Shown piece after piece: positions 32,230-39,774 of a DNA stretch of 48,029 nucleotides. This DNA comes from Actinomycetales bacterium. GTDB taxonomy: Bacteria; Actinomycetota; Actinomycetes; Actinomycetales; Microbacteriaceae. The stretch covers positions 1 through 48,029 of the forward strand of contig JAATFB010000040.1 in NCBI GenBank assembly GCA_015655415.1. The letters run 5' to 3'. Each line of letters begins with the position of its first letter. Positions within the stretch are counted from its first letter, which is position 1. The notes beneath the pieces were generated by a model. The model was given only the letters and a program-made list of their open reading frames with translations. It was not told the origin of the DNA and searched no databases. The position numbers and the translations under genes are program-made.

Positions 32230-32897
32230 CCGGGGCCTCGCATCCGGAACGGCCCGCGCGCTCGGAATGGCTCAGGAGTGCCATCGCGGACGACGTGCTC
32301 CGCTCCGGCCAGCGCCGTCTGCTGCGGGAGATCGCCGACGGCTCCGTCTGCGAGCAGGCGTACGCGCGCTATCTGGTCATCGAAGAGGCGTTCGTGCGCA
32401 CGGCCGCCCGTGTGGCCGCCTTCTGCTTCTGGGCGGAGGGGGACTGGCAGCGCGCCCTGCGTCACCAGGCGACGCTGACGCACCTCACCGGGGCACAGCT
32501 CGACTACTTCGCCGCCGTGCGGCGACGCTGGCCGCTGCCGGACGTCTCGCGCGACGCGGCGCTCCGCTGCGGCGGCGTGCTCTCCGATCACGTCCTGGCC
32601 GAGGTCGACCTCCACGGCTATCCGGGTGCCGTTGTCGCCATGTTCACCGCCGAGACGCTGTACTCCTCGTGGTGCGCGACGGCGATGGCGCGCGACGTCC
32701 ACCGCCACCCGGACGTCCAGGAGTGGATCGCACTGCACACGGAAGCCGACTTTCTCGCCGGGGTCGAGTTCCTCGCCCGGCTCGTCGATGACATCGGCCA
32801 GGACGTCTCCGACCGCGAGCTGCTCGAGTGGGGCAGACGCATGCTGGCGGCGGAGGACCTCTTCCACGACGCTGCGCTGCCGCAGGCTGCCGCATGA
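32226..32897 (+). CDS. TenA/PqqC-like protein lacking the thiaminase cysteine
   Basis: 223-aa all-helical protein; GTG 32226 overlaps the previous stop (GTGA). TenA family pattern: EIADGSVCEQAYARYLVIEEAFVRTAARVAAF, a helical middle, AMFTAETLYSSWCATAM, VQEWIALHTEADFLAGVEFLARLVDDIG and the terminal LAAEDLFHDAAL with the conserved acid Glu 210. In TenA the catalytic Cys falls in the lPCxwiYxei segment; here that position reads T-A-E (141-143) with no Cys, like the TenA_E group, where Glu replaces Cys. Asp of QDYxY is Glu (IEEAF). It may therefore handle an aminopyrimidine or another small amine; it may also be a different PqqC-like enzyme. Confidence 0.7.
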   Translation: MTGASHPERPARSEWLRSAIADDVLRSGQRRLLREIADGSVCEQAYARYLVIEEAFVRTAARVAAFCFWAEGDWQRALRHQATLTHLTGAQLDYFAAVRRRWPLPDVSRDAALRCGGVLSDHVLAEVDLHGYPGAVVAMFTAETLYSSWCATAMARDVHRHPDVQEWIALHTEADFLAGVEFLARLVDDIGQDVSDRELLEWGRRMLAAEDLFHDAALPQAAA

Positions 32898-33991
32898 GCA
32901 GTCCGCTCGCTGACGTCGCCGCACGGCTCGCCGAGCAGGGCATCCCGTTCGAGGTGATCCGCGTGGGATCGGACGCCGTCGTCGTGCTCTCCGAGTACGG
33001 CAGTCGGGTCTACGGCCCGTTCTTCGGAGAGCGCGCCGCGGAGAACTGGCTGCCGGATGCGTTCCGAAGCCAGGACGCCTTCGCCGAGCTCGTGCGATCC
33101 GGTGGATGGAACCTCGGCGGCGACCGGGTGTGGATCGGTCCCGAGATCGCCTACATGATCCCGGAGCGCTCCGACTACTGGGGCAGCTACCGCATGCCCG
33201 CAGACATCGATCCCGGTCGCGGCGTGCTGCGCACCGCGAGCGAGGGAGCACCGCCGGGCGTGGTGCGCAGCATCCGGGCCGAGTCCTTCACGACACCGGG
33301 CATCCTCTCGCTGCGCCTGTCGATGGCCGTCACGCCCGCGGCGTCGCCGCTGCGGCGCCTGCGCGACGCCCTTCCCGACCCGGGCGCCGTGCGATACGCC
33401 GGCTACACCGTCACGGCCGCGCTCACCGTCGGGGAGGGCTCCGCGCTCGGGCTCGAGGTCGAGTCATGGGTGCTGAACCAGGTCCGTGCCGGAGGCACGG
33501 CGATCGTGCCCGGCACCGACCGGATCCAGGTGACGGACTACTACGAGCCCGTCGGCGGCCTCCTCACCAGGGGCGGCCACCACATCGAGGTGCGCCTCAC
33601 GGGCGCGGACCGCTTCAAGATCGGCTTCGCCGCCCCCACCGTCTTCGGCCGGCTCGGCTATCTGCGCGACGAGACGGGCGGCGTCTCTGTGCTCGTTGTG
33701 CGGGACTCCGCGGCCGACGCATCCGCCGACTACGCGGAGGAGCCGGACTTCGCCCCGGGCACGCGCGGCGACCAGCTGCATCTGTACAACGACGATGGCG
33801 GCCTCGGCGGATTCGCCGAGCTGGAGGCGCGCGGCCTCCCGCTGCGCACCGGCCGGTGGCCCGCTTCCACGGTCGACCGATTCACGACCTGGTGGTTCCG
33901 GGGAGAATCGAGCGCGGTGCGCGGCATCGCATCCACACTGCTGGGACATGCGGGTCCACAGCGGCACGAGGGAGAGGACGAGGGACGATGA
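32894..33991 (+). CDS. Uncharacterised beta-rich protein (possibly sugar-mutarotase-like fold)
   Basis: 365-aa protein with no signal peptide, third gene of the ThuA-like operon (4-bp overlaps on both sides). The N-terminus FEVIRVGSDAVVVLSEYGSRVYGPFFGERAAENWLPDAF and GGWNLGGDRVWIGPEIAYMIPERSDYWGSYRM, followed by alternating strands, recall galactose-mutarotase-like beta-sandwich proteins, in particular the family NCBI names DUF6786, but I cannot confirm that assignment. No catalytic motif is certain. The operon setting suggests a role in binding or interconverting a sugar-like intermediate. Confidence 0.6.
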   Translation: MSSPLADVAARLAEQGIPFEVIRVGSDAVVVLSEYGSRVYGPFFGERAAENWLPDAFRSQDAFAELVRSGGWNLGGDRVWIGPEIAYMIPERSDYWGSYRMPADIDPGRGVLRTASEGAPPGVVRSIRAESFTTPGILSLRLSMAVTPAASPLRRLRDALPDPGAVRYAGYTVTAALTVGEGSALGLEVESWVLNQVRAGGTAIVPGTDRIQVTDYYEPVGGLLTRGGHHIEVRLTGADRFKIGFAAPTVFGRLGYLRDETGGVSVLVVRDSAADASADYAEEPDFAPGTRGDQLHLYNDDGGLGGFAELEARGLPLRTGRWPASTVDRFTTWWFRGESSAVRGIASTLLGHAGPQRHEGEDEGR

Positions 33992-35157
33992 CCGAGGCGA
34001 GAGGACGGGCCTACGGCGATCTGCTGGCTCTGGTGGCGCACGGCACCAGGTTTCACGGTTCAGCGACCATGGCGGCGGCCTCCGCCTGGCTCGAGGCGCA
34101 GCTGGTGGACTGCGGTTTTGCGGTCACGCGCCAGCGGGTGGAGCTGCCTGGCTGGTCGCCGGGCCACGTGCACCGCGTGGCCGTGCGCACGCCGCACGAG
34201 CGAGAGCTGCCGTCGTGGCCGATGCTGTTCAGCGGCGGCGCGCCCGGCCCCGTCACAGGCAGGGTGGAGGCGGTCGGGCCGGAGGGCATCTGGGGCGACT
34301 CCATCCTCTGGCAGCGCTTCCTCGTCACCGATGGTGCCGGAGCGCCGCTGGCGTACCTGCACGCCCGCGACCGGGGCCCTGCGGCTCCCCAGCCCCTGCC
34401 CGCCGGATCGGACAGCAGCCTGCCCCACCTTGCCATCGGACATCTCGACGGGTTGCAGCTCGCGGAATGGCTGGCCGACGGCAAGGCCGTCACGGTCGAG
34501 GTGGAGTCGGATGCCGGACCGGTGGCGCAGCCCGCGGTGAGCGACAACCTCGTCGTCGACATCCCGGGAGCGACGCCGGGGCGCACGGTGGTGGTCTGCG
34601 CCCACTACGACACCTTCTTCAACACGGTCGGCGCCTACGACAACGGCAGCGGCACCATCGCCCTGCTACAGCTCGCCCGTCGCTGGGCGGCGAGCCCGCC
34701 GCCTGTTCCGGTCCGGCTGGTGTTCTTCACGGCCGAGGAATGGCATCTGCTGGGCTCTCGGCACTACGTCCGGGTCGCCGAGGACCTCGACGGCATCGCG
34801 TACGTCCTCAACCTCGACGGCCTCGGTCGGGGCTCGTTCCTTGAGGCGTTCGCGTCCCCGGAGCCGTTCGAGACCGACATCCGTCGTGCCATCCTGGCGT
34901 GGGCTCAGGAGAGCGGTCGCGAGCTGCGGCTCGTGTCGCGCTTCCCGCCCACCAAGGGAACCGACGACGCCTCCTTCTGGGCGGCCGGCGTGCCATCGGC
35001 GTTCGTGACCTTCAACGACCTGCACCGCCTGCACCAGCCCGACGACGAGCCCAATGAGGAGATCGCCGCCAACCTCGTATGGACGGTCGAGGCGGTGGAG
35101 CGCATCGTCGGCGTGGTGCCGGAGCCGGCGCGCGTGCCCGCGCCCGGCCTGCTGTGA
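33988..35157 (+). CDS. M28-family metallopeptidase (cytoplasmic)
   Basis: 389-aa zinc peptidase. All five metal ligands of the family are visible: His 206 (VVVCAHYDTFF), Asp 218 (GAYDNGSGTIALL), the Glu pair 250/251 (FFTAEEWHLLGS; one catalytic, one ligand), Asp 277 (LNLDGLG) and His 349 (HRLHQPDDEP). A protease-associated-like insert spans roughly 80-180. No signal peptide or lipobox, so unlike most secreted M28 aminopeptidases it acts in the cytoplasm. Fourth gene of the ThuA-like operon (4-bp overlap) and 15 bp from the convergent esterase. Substrate may be a small amide-linked conjugate rather than a protein (inference). Confidence 0.88.
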   Translation: MTEARGRAYGDLLALVAHGTRFHGSATMAAASAWLEAQLVDCGFAVTRQRVELPGWSPGHVHRVAVRTPHERELPSWPMLFSGGAPGPVTGRVEAVGPEGIWGDSILWQRFLVTDGAGAPLAYLHARDRGPAAPQPLPAGSDSSLPHLAIGHLDGLQLAEWLADGKAVTVEVESDAGPVAQPAVSDNLVVDIPGATPGRTVVVCAHYDTFFNTVGAYDNGSGTIALLQLARRWAASPPPVPVRLVFFTAEEWHLLGSRHYVRVAEDLDGIAYVLNLDGLGRGSFLEAFASPEPFETDIRRAILAWAQESGRELRLVSRFPPTKGTDDASFWAAGVPSAFVTFNDLHRLHQPDDEPNEEIAANLVWTVEAVERIVGVVPEPARVPAPGLL

Positions 35158-35172
35158 CGGGGCGCGTCTCGG

Positions 35173-36699
35173 TCAGCGATCGCGCCAGAACTCGATCTGC
35201 CGCCGGCGGTAGTCGAGCTGCACGGTGAGGATGCTGTCGAAGAAGCACGTCGCCCGGTCCCAGGGACGGTAAGGCCGCCACTGCGGTGCTCCGGGCGTCT
35301 CCGGGCGTCCCGTCCGGGCGAAGCTCGTCCACGCCGACGAGATCCGGCGCGAGAGCGCCCGCGCGTGCGGGTCGCCGCCGACCCCGTGGCCGAGGTCGGC
35401 GGCGACTCCGTGAGCGTCGAGGTTCTCGAACACGAACGGGATCTCGGCCATATGCCAGCCGTTGGAGCCGCCGAGGCTCGGCGTGCGCCAGAGGAACTCG
35501 TAGACAAAGGTCGGCGAATCCGCCGTCGCGCGTGCGTCGGCCACGTCGTAGACGTGCCTGCGCCAGTCGCGGTCGTTCGCGATGGCATCCCAGACCTCGG
35601 TCTGCTCCAGCTCGGAGACCGGGTCGCCGTACAGGGCCAGCACCGCGGCGGACGTGTCGGCGTCGACGCACCCGGCGAGCGCCTCGTGCAGGTCGACCGG
35701 GTCGAACGTCTCGCGCAGCGGCAGGGTGCGGAACGACTTCGCCTCGTCGGCGTTCATGCCGATGATCAGAGGCACGTCGGCGGCGCGCCCCTCGCGGATC
35801 GCGGTCAACGGATGCTCGGGCAGCGTCTCGCCGTCGACCACGGGCGGCAGCAGGCGGGCGGACATCCGTCGTCGTGCGTCCAGGATGTGCCGGAGATCCA
35901 TCGCGCGCAGCGCGGCGAGCGCGCCGGGTCCGGTGGGGACGCCGAGGATGCCGAGGAACTCCACCGTGTCGGCTGCGGCGCGGGACTCGTCCGCCAGCAG
36001 GGCGGTGTGCCCGCTCTGGACTATCGCACGATGGAAGAGCCCCCTCGAGCGCGGCGCGGCGAGGTGCACCATCACGCTGAAGGCCCCGGCCGACTCGCCG
36101 GCGAGCGTCACGTTGCCGGGGTCGCCGCCGAACGCGGCGATGTTGTCGCGCACCCATTCCAGTGCGGTGACCTGGTCGTGGATGCCCAGGTTGTTGAGCC
36201 CGGCGGCCTCCGGGTCGCCCGAGTACCCCAGGGCGAGGCAGCCGAGCGCGCCGAGCCGGTAGTTCACCCCCACCACCACGATCCCACGGTGCCGGGCGAG
36301 GGCGGCGCCATCGCTCCACGAGCCGGAGCCGGAGCCGGTCGCCCAGCCGCCGCCGTGGATCCAGACCAGCACGGGCGCGGCCCGGCCCTCGACCCCGGGC
36401 GTCCAGACGTTCAGCGTCAGGCAGTCCTCCGAGAAGCCGGACCCGGTCGGATAGAAGACCTCCTCGGTGCCAGGGAGCACGTCCGCCATGAGATCGAGAT
36501 CCTGCGGTGAAGCAGCCCCGAAGCGCGTCGCGTCGCGAAGGCCCTCCCAGCCCGGATGGGGGACCGAGCGCGCGAAGCGGCCTTCGCCGACGGGCGGCTC
36601 GGCGAACGGCACCCCGAGGAATGCGACGGCACCGTCGCTCACCACTCCCCTCAGGCGCCCCTGGCCCGTGGCCAGCACCGTCGTCCGCTCCTCGTCCAT
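35173..36699 (-). CDS. Type B carboxylesterase
   Basis: 508-aa alpha/beta hydrolase from ATG 36699; in-frame GTGs at 36726 and 36735 are alternatives, but they sit at the predicted transcription start. Oxyanion/nucleophile features: PVLVWIHGGGWATGSGSG and the elbow VTLAGESAGAFSVMVHLA; the acid Glu in GMNADEAKSF; the His in GSNGWHMAEIPFVFENLD. N-terminal RLRGVVSDGAVAFLGVPFAEPPVGEGRFARSVPHPGW is classic for the family. No signal peptide, so intracellular. It diverges from the ABC importer across two LacI-type operators, which places it in the same regulon; it would hydrolyse an ester in the imported compound. Confidence 0.9.
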   Translation of the reverse strand: MDEERTTVLATGQGRLRGVVSDGAVAFLGVPFAEPPVGEGRFARSVPHPGWEGLRDATRFGAASPQDLDLMADVLPGTEEVFYPTGSGFSEDCLTLNVWTPGVEGRAAPVLVWIHGGGWATGSGSGSWSDGAALARHRGIVVVGVNYRLGALGCLALGYSGDPEAAGLNNLGIHDQVTALEWVRDNIAAFGGDPGNVTLAGESAGAFSVMVHLAAPRSRGLFHRAIVQSGHTALLADESRAAADTVEFLGILGVPTGPGALAALRAMDLRHILDARRRMSARLLPPVVDGETLPEHPLTAIREGRAADVPLIIGMNADEAKSFRTLPLRETFDPVDLHEALAGCVDADTSAAVLALYGDPVSELEQTEVWDAIANDRDWRRHVYDVADARATADSPTFVYEFLWRTPSLGGSNGWHMAEIPFVFENLDAHGVAADLGHGVGGDPHARALSRRISSAWTSFARTGRPETPGAPQWRPYRPWDRATCFFDSILTVQLDYRRRQIEFWRDR

Positions 36700-36751
36700 C
36701 GCCCGCCCCCCATCGTCGATCCTCACGACAAGCACTCACCGTAATCCCTTG

Positions 36752-36765
36752 GGCAATCGGTTGCC
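36752..36765. promoter_or_regulatory. LacI-family operator site 4 (13/14 match), esterase side
   Basis: GGCAATCGGTTGCC differs from the perfect palindrome at one base. It lies 53 bp from the esterase ATG, next to a minus-strand TACGGT (36738-36743) that could be its -10 box. Confidence 0.8.
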
Positions 36766-36863
36766 GATCGGATGCCGCCGATGCCGCGACAGTTAATCCC
36801 CGCGAAACAACGGTGCAGCGGAGGGGAAACAATCCATGCGAATACTTGCTGCTGTACCGCTTG

Positions 36864-36877
36864 GGCAATCGATTGCC
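36864..36877. promoter_or_regulatory. LacI-family operator site 5, perfect palindrome, importer side
   Basis: GGCAATCGATTGCC (within the 16-bp palindrome at 36863-36878), 75 bp before the binding-protein ATG. Its centre is 112 bp from that of site 4, so a DNA loop between the two is possible. Confidence 0.85.
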
Positions 36878-36951
36878 CTCGCCTTCTCTCAGCACGACGG
36901 ATGCCTCGCGCTCGCACCGGCGGGAGTCCGGTCACATTCGAAGGGAATGAC

Positions 36952-37995
36952 ATGAAGATCCGCAACACGGTGTGGCCGATCGCGGCCGTCGGGGTGGTGG
37001 TCGCCCTCACTCTCACGGGCTGCGACAGCCGGCCCGCCCCGTCCACGACCGCCGGCGCCAGCGCGTCGGGCTCGTCCACAGCGTCCCACCCGCTTCCCAC
37101 CGACGTGCCGAAGGCCTGCAAGCCGACCAAGGGCGGCAGCAACGGCAAGCTGCTCATCGGCGTCGTCGAGCTCTCCACGCAGGGATCGTTCTTCGGCCAG
37201 GTCGACCAGGGCATCCAGGACGTCGCGGATGCGGCGGGCGTGGACGTCCAGATCGTGGACGGCAAGCTCGACCCCCAGGTGCAGTCCGACGCGGTCGACA
37301 ACCTCGTCACCAAGGGCATCAACGTGCTCCTGATCGACGCGATCAACTCCGACGCTCTCGCGCCCTCGGTCGACCGGGCGGTGGCAGCGGGGATCCCCGT
37401 GGTCACCTTCGACGGTCCGATGGACGACAAGAAGGTCTCGACCTTCGTCGGCGTCTCCAACGCCGACGGAGGCAAGCAGCTCGGCGACTACTTCGTGAAG
37501 CACGTCGCCCGATCGGGCACGATCGGCGAGATCAGTGCGCTGAACAGCTCCATCCAGATCGAGCGCCAGAAGGCGTTCGAGAGCACGGTCAAGGCAGCCG
37601 GAGTCAAGCTCGGCACGGTCGTCGACGGGCAGAACGACGCCTCCAAGGCTCAGACCGCCGCTGAGAACCTCTTCACCGGCAACCCCGACCTGAAGTACGT
37701 CTACGCCACCGGCCTCCCGGCCCTCGACGGCGCGGTCGCCGCGGCGAAGAGCCAGAACCGCACCAAGGACGTGCAGCTCGTCGGCTGGGACCTGTCCGTC
37801 AACTCGGCGCAGGGCATCAAGGACGGCTTCGTCAAGGCCGTCCTCCAGCAGGACACCTTCGGTGAGGGGCAGGAGGCGGCGAAGGCCGGCATCACCCTCG
37901 CGTGCGGTGGCACCGTGCCCGCGACCATCCCCGTGCCGACCCACGTCGTCACCGCGGCGAACCTCGACCGGTACGCCTACTTCCTCGGAGATTGA
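36952..37995 (+). CDS. Sugar ABC transporter substrate-binding lipoprotein
   Basis: 347-aa periplasmic-type binding protein (type I, RbsB/FrcB-like). A lipoprotein signal peptide MKIRNTVWPIAAVGVVVALTLTGC (Cys 24) is followed by a Ser/Ala-rich linker. The mature domain shows KLLIGVVELSTQGSFFGQVDQGIQDVADAAGVDVQIVDGKLDPQVQSDAVDNLVTKGINVLLIDAINSDALAPSVDRAVAAGIPVVTFDGPMDD, the RbsB pattern. AAGGGAATGA precedes ATG 36952. It is followed by ATPase and permease genes in an operon and sits next to two operators. The ligand is probably a monosaccharide or sugar conjugate. Confidence 0.92.
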   Translation: MKIRNTVWPIAAVGVVVALTLTGCDSRPAPSTTAGASASGSSTASHPLPTDVPKACKPTKGGSNGKLLIGVVELSTQGSFFGQVDQGIQDVADAAGVDVQIVDGKLDPQVQSDAVDNLVTKGINVLLIDAINSDALAPSVDRAVAAGIPVVTFDGPMDDKKVSTFVGVSNADGGKQLGDYFVKHVARSGTIGEISALNSSIQIERQKAFESTVKAAGVKLGTVVDGQNDASKAQTAAENLFTGNPDLKYVYATGLPALDGAVAAAKSQNRTKDVQLVGWDLSVNSAQGIKDGFVKAVLQQDTFGEGQEAAKAGITLACGGTVPATIPVPTHVVTAANLDRYAYFLGD

Positions 37996-37999
37996 GCGG

Positions 38000-38761
38000 A
38001 TGAGCCAGGTACCACTCGTCACCCTGCGAGGGATCACCAAGTCGTACGGCGCGGTCCGGTCGCTGCGGGGCGTTGACCTCACGCTCCGGCGCGGGGAGGT
38101 TCTGGGGCTCGTCGGCGACAACGGTGCCGGCAAGTCCACCCTCATGAAGGTGCTTGCCGGCGCCGTGCGCCACGACTCCGGCGAGATCCGGATCAACGGC
38201 GAGGTCGTGGCGTTCGACAGCCCGGCGCAGGCCCGGGAGAAGAACATCGGCATCGTCTACCAGGACCTCGCGCTCTGCGACACGCTCGACGTCGCCAGCA
38301 ACCTCTTCCTCGGCCGCGAGCCGCGCAGGGGCCCCTTCCTCAAGAGAGGCCGCATGCACGCCGAGGCCGCTCGCGTGCTGGAGACCTTCCACGTGCGGGT
38401 CAGCTCGACGCACCAGGAGGTCTCGCAGCTCTCCGGCGGGCAACGCCAGTCGGTCGCGATCGCGCGAGCCGTGTCGTTCGCCCCCGACGTGCTCATCCTC
38501 GACGAGCCGACGGCCGCGCTCGCGGTCCGCGAGGTCGAGGCTGTGCTCGCCCTCATCAAGGAGGTGGCCGCGCGCGGCGTCGGCGTCATCCTCATCACGC
38601 ACCGGCTCCAGGACCTCTTCCGTGTCTGCGACCGCATCACGGTGATGTACGAAGGTCAGAGCGTCGACGACGCCGACATCGCCGACCTCACCATCGAGCG
38701 CCTCGTCGACCTCATCACCCGAAACAACACCGGCACCGACCCGAAGAAGGCGGATTCGTGA
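38000..38761 (+). CDS. Sugar ABC transporter ATP-binding protein, single-domain (FrcA-like)
   Basis: 253-aa ATPase with one nucleotide-binding domain: Walker A LVGDNGAGKSTLMKVLAG, Q-loop VYQDLALCDTLDVASNLFLGREPRRGPFL, signature QLSGGQRQSVAIARAV, Walker B VLILDEPTAAL, switch His ITHRLQD. RbsA/MglA-type ATPases have two such domains (about 500 aa), whereas fructose-type FrcA has one, so the importer is FrcABC-like in layout. The gene lies 5 bp after the binding-protein gene and overlaps the permease by 4 bp (GTGA). Confidence 0.92.
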   Translation: MSQVPLVTLRGITKSYGAVRSLRGVDLTLRRGEVLGLVGDNGAGKSTLMKVLAGAVRHDSGEIRINGEVVAFDSPAQAREKNIGIVYQDLALCDTLDVASNLFLGREPRRGPFLKRGRMHAEAARVLETFHVRVSSTHQEVSQLSGGQRQSVAIARAVSFAPDVLILDEPTAALAVREVEAVLALIKEVAARGVGVILITHRLQDLFRVCDRITVMYEGQSVDDADIADLTIERLVDLITRNNTGTDPKKADS

Positions 38762-39774
38762 CCACCACCACACGGGAACAGATACGCCTGTCCCAGTCTC
38801 TGCCCTGGTGGCGGCGGACCAGCACCTCGACCCTGTTCATGCTGGCCCTGACGGCCGTCGTGTTCGTCATCTTCGCGGCCTCCAGCCACGAGTTCCTCAC
38901 CCTGAACAACATGATCACGCTGGCCACGCAGGTCTCGCCCGCACTCATCGTGGCCGTGGCGATGACCTTCGTGATCACGGCGGGCGAGATCGACCTGTCG
39001 GTCGGATCGATCCTGGCGTTCGTCGGCGTCGCCAGCGCATTCCTGCTGAGCTGGGGAGTCGACTCGATCATCGTCATCCCCCTCGGACTGATCATGGGAG
39101 CCGGGTGGGGCTTCGTGAACGGCTGGCTCTCCGCCTACCAGCGGATCCCGTCGTTCATCGTCACCCTCGCCTCGATGTCGGTGATCCGCGGAATCGCGCT
39201 CATCTTGACCCAGGGCTACGCCGTAGGAGCGCCCTCGTGGACGCTGTTCGTCCAGATAGGCCAGGGCCGCTTCCTCGGCATCACCTGGGTGACCTGGATC
39301 GGCGTCGTCGTCGCCGTGATCGGTGCGGTGCTGCTGCACGGCACCCGGTTCGGCCAGTACATCACCGGCATCGGCTCCAACCAGGAGTCGGTGCGCCGCG
39401 CCGGCGTGAACACCAAGCGCGTCAAGCTCATCGCGTTCATGTTCGTCGGGGCAATGGCCGGCCTGGCCGGCATGCTCACCACGGCCCGCCTAAGCTCGGC
39501 TGACGCCAACACCGCCTCGGACTTTGGCCTCACCATGGTCACGGCCGTGGTCCTCGGCGGCACGAACCTGCTCGGCGGCCGCGGCAGCATCGTCGGCACG
39601 ATCATCGGCTCGATCCTGGTCGGTGCGATCGGCAACGGCCTCACCCTGCTCTCGGTGAGCCCGTACTACACCCCGATCATCACCGGATGCATCCTCGTCG
39701 CGGTGATCCTGCTGAACATGCGCGGCGCCGAGCTGAGCGCATACCTGAGGAGGATGACCCGCCGCCATGACTGA
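38758..39774 (+). CDS. Sugar ABC transporter permease (RbsC/FrcC-like)
   Basis: 338-aa membrane protein from GTG 38758, about nine or ten hydrophobic segments. Family markers are VAVAMTFVITAGEIDLSVGSILAFVGVASAF, NGWLSAYQRIPSFIVTLASMSVIRGIALILTQG and TRFGQYITGIGSNQESVRRAGVNTKRVKLIAFMFVGAMAGLAGML. As usual for this family a homodimer would pair with the single-domain ATPase. The end overlaps the phosphotriesterase-family gene by 8 bp, which ties that hydrolase to uptake. Confidence 0.92.
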   Translation: MTTTTREQIRLSQSLPWWRRTSTSTLFMLALTAVVFVIFAASSHEFLTLNNMITLATQVSPALIVAVAMTFVITAGEIDLSVGSILAFVGVASAFLLSWGVDSIIVIPLGLIMGAGWGFVNGWLSAYQRIPSFIVTLASMSVIRGIALILTQGYAVGAPSWTLFVQIGQGRFLGITWVTWIGVVVAVIGAVLLHGTRFGQYITGIGSNQESVRRAGVNTKRVKLIAFMFVGAMAGLAGMLTTARLSSADANTASDFGLTMVTAVVLGGTNLLGGRGSIVGTIIGSILVGAIGNGLTLLSVSPYYTPIITGCILVAVILLNMRGAELSAYLRRMTRRHD

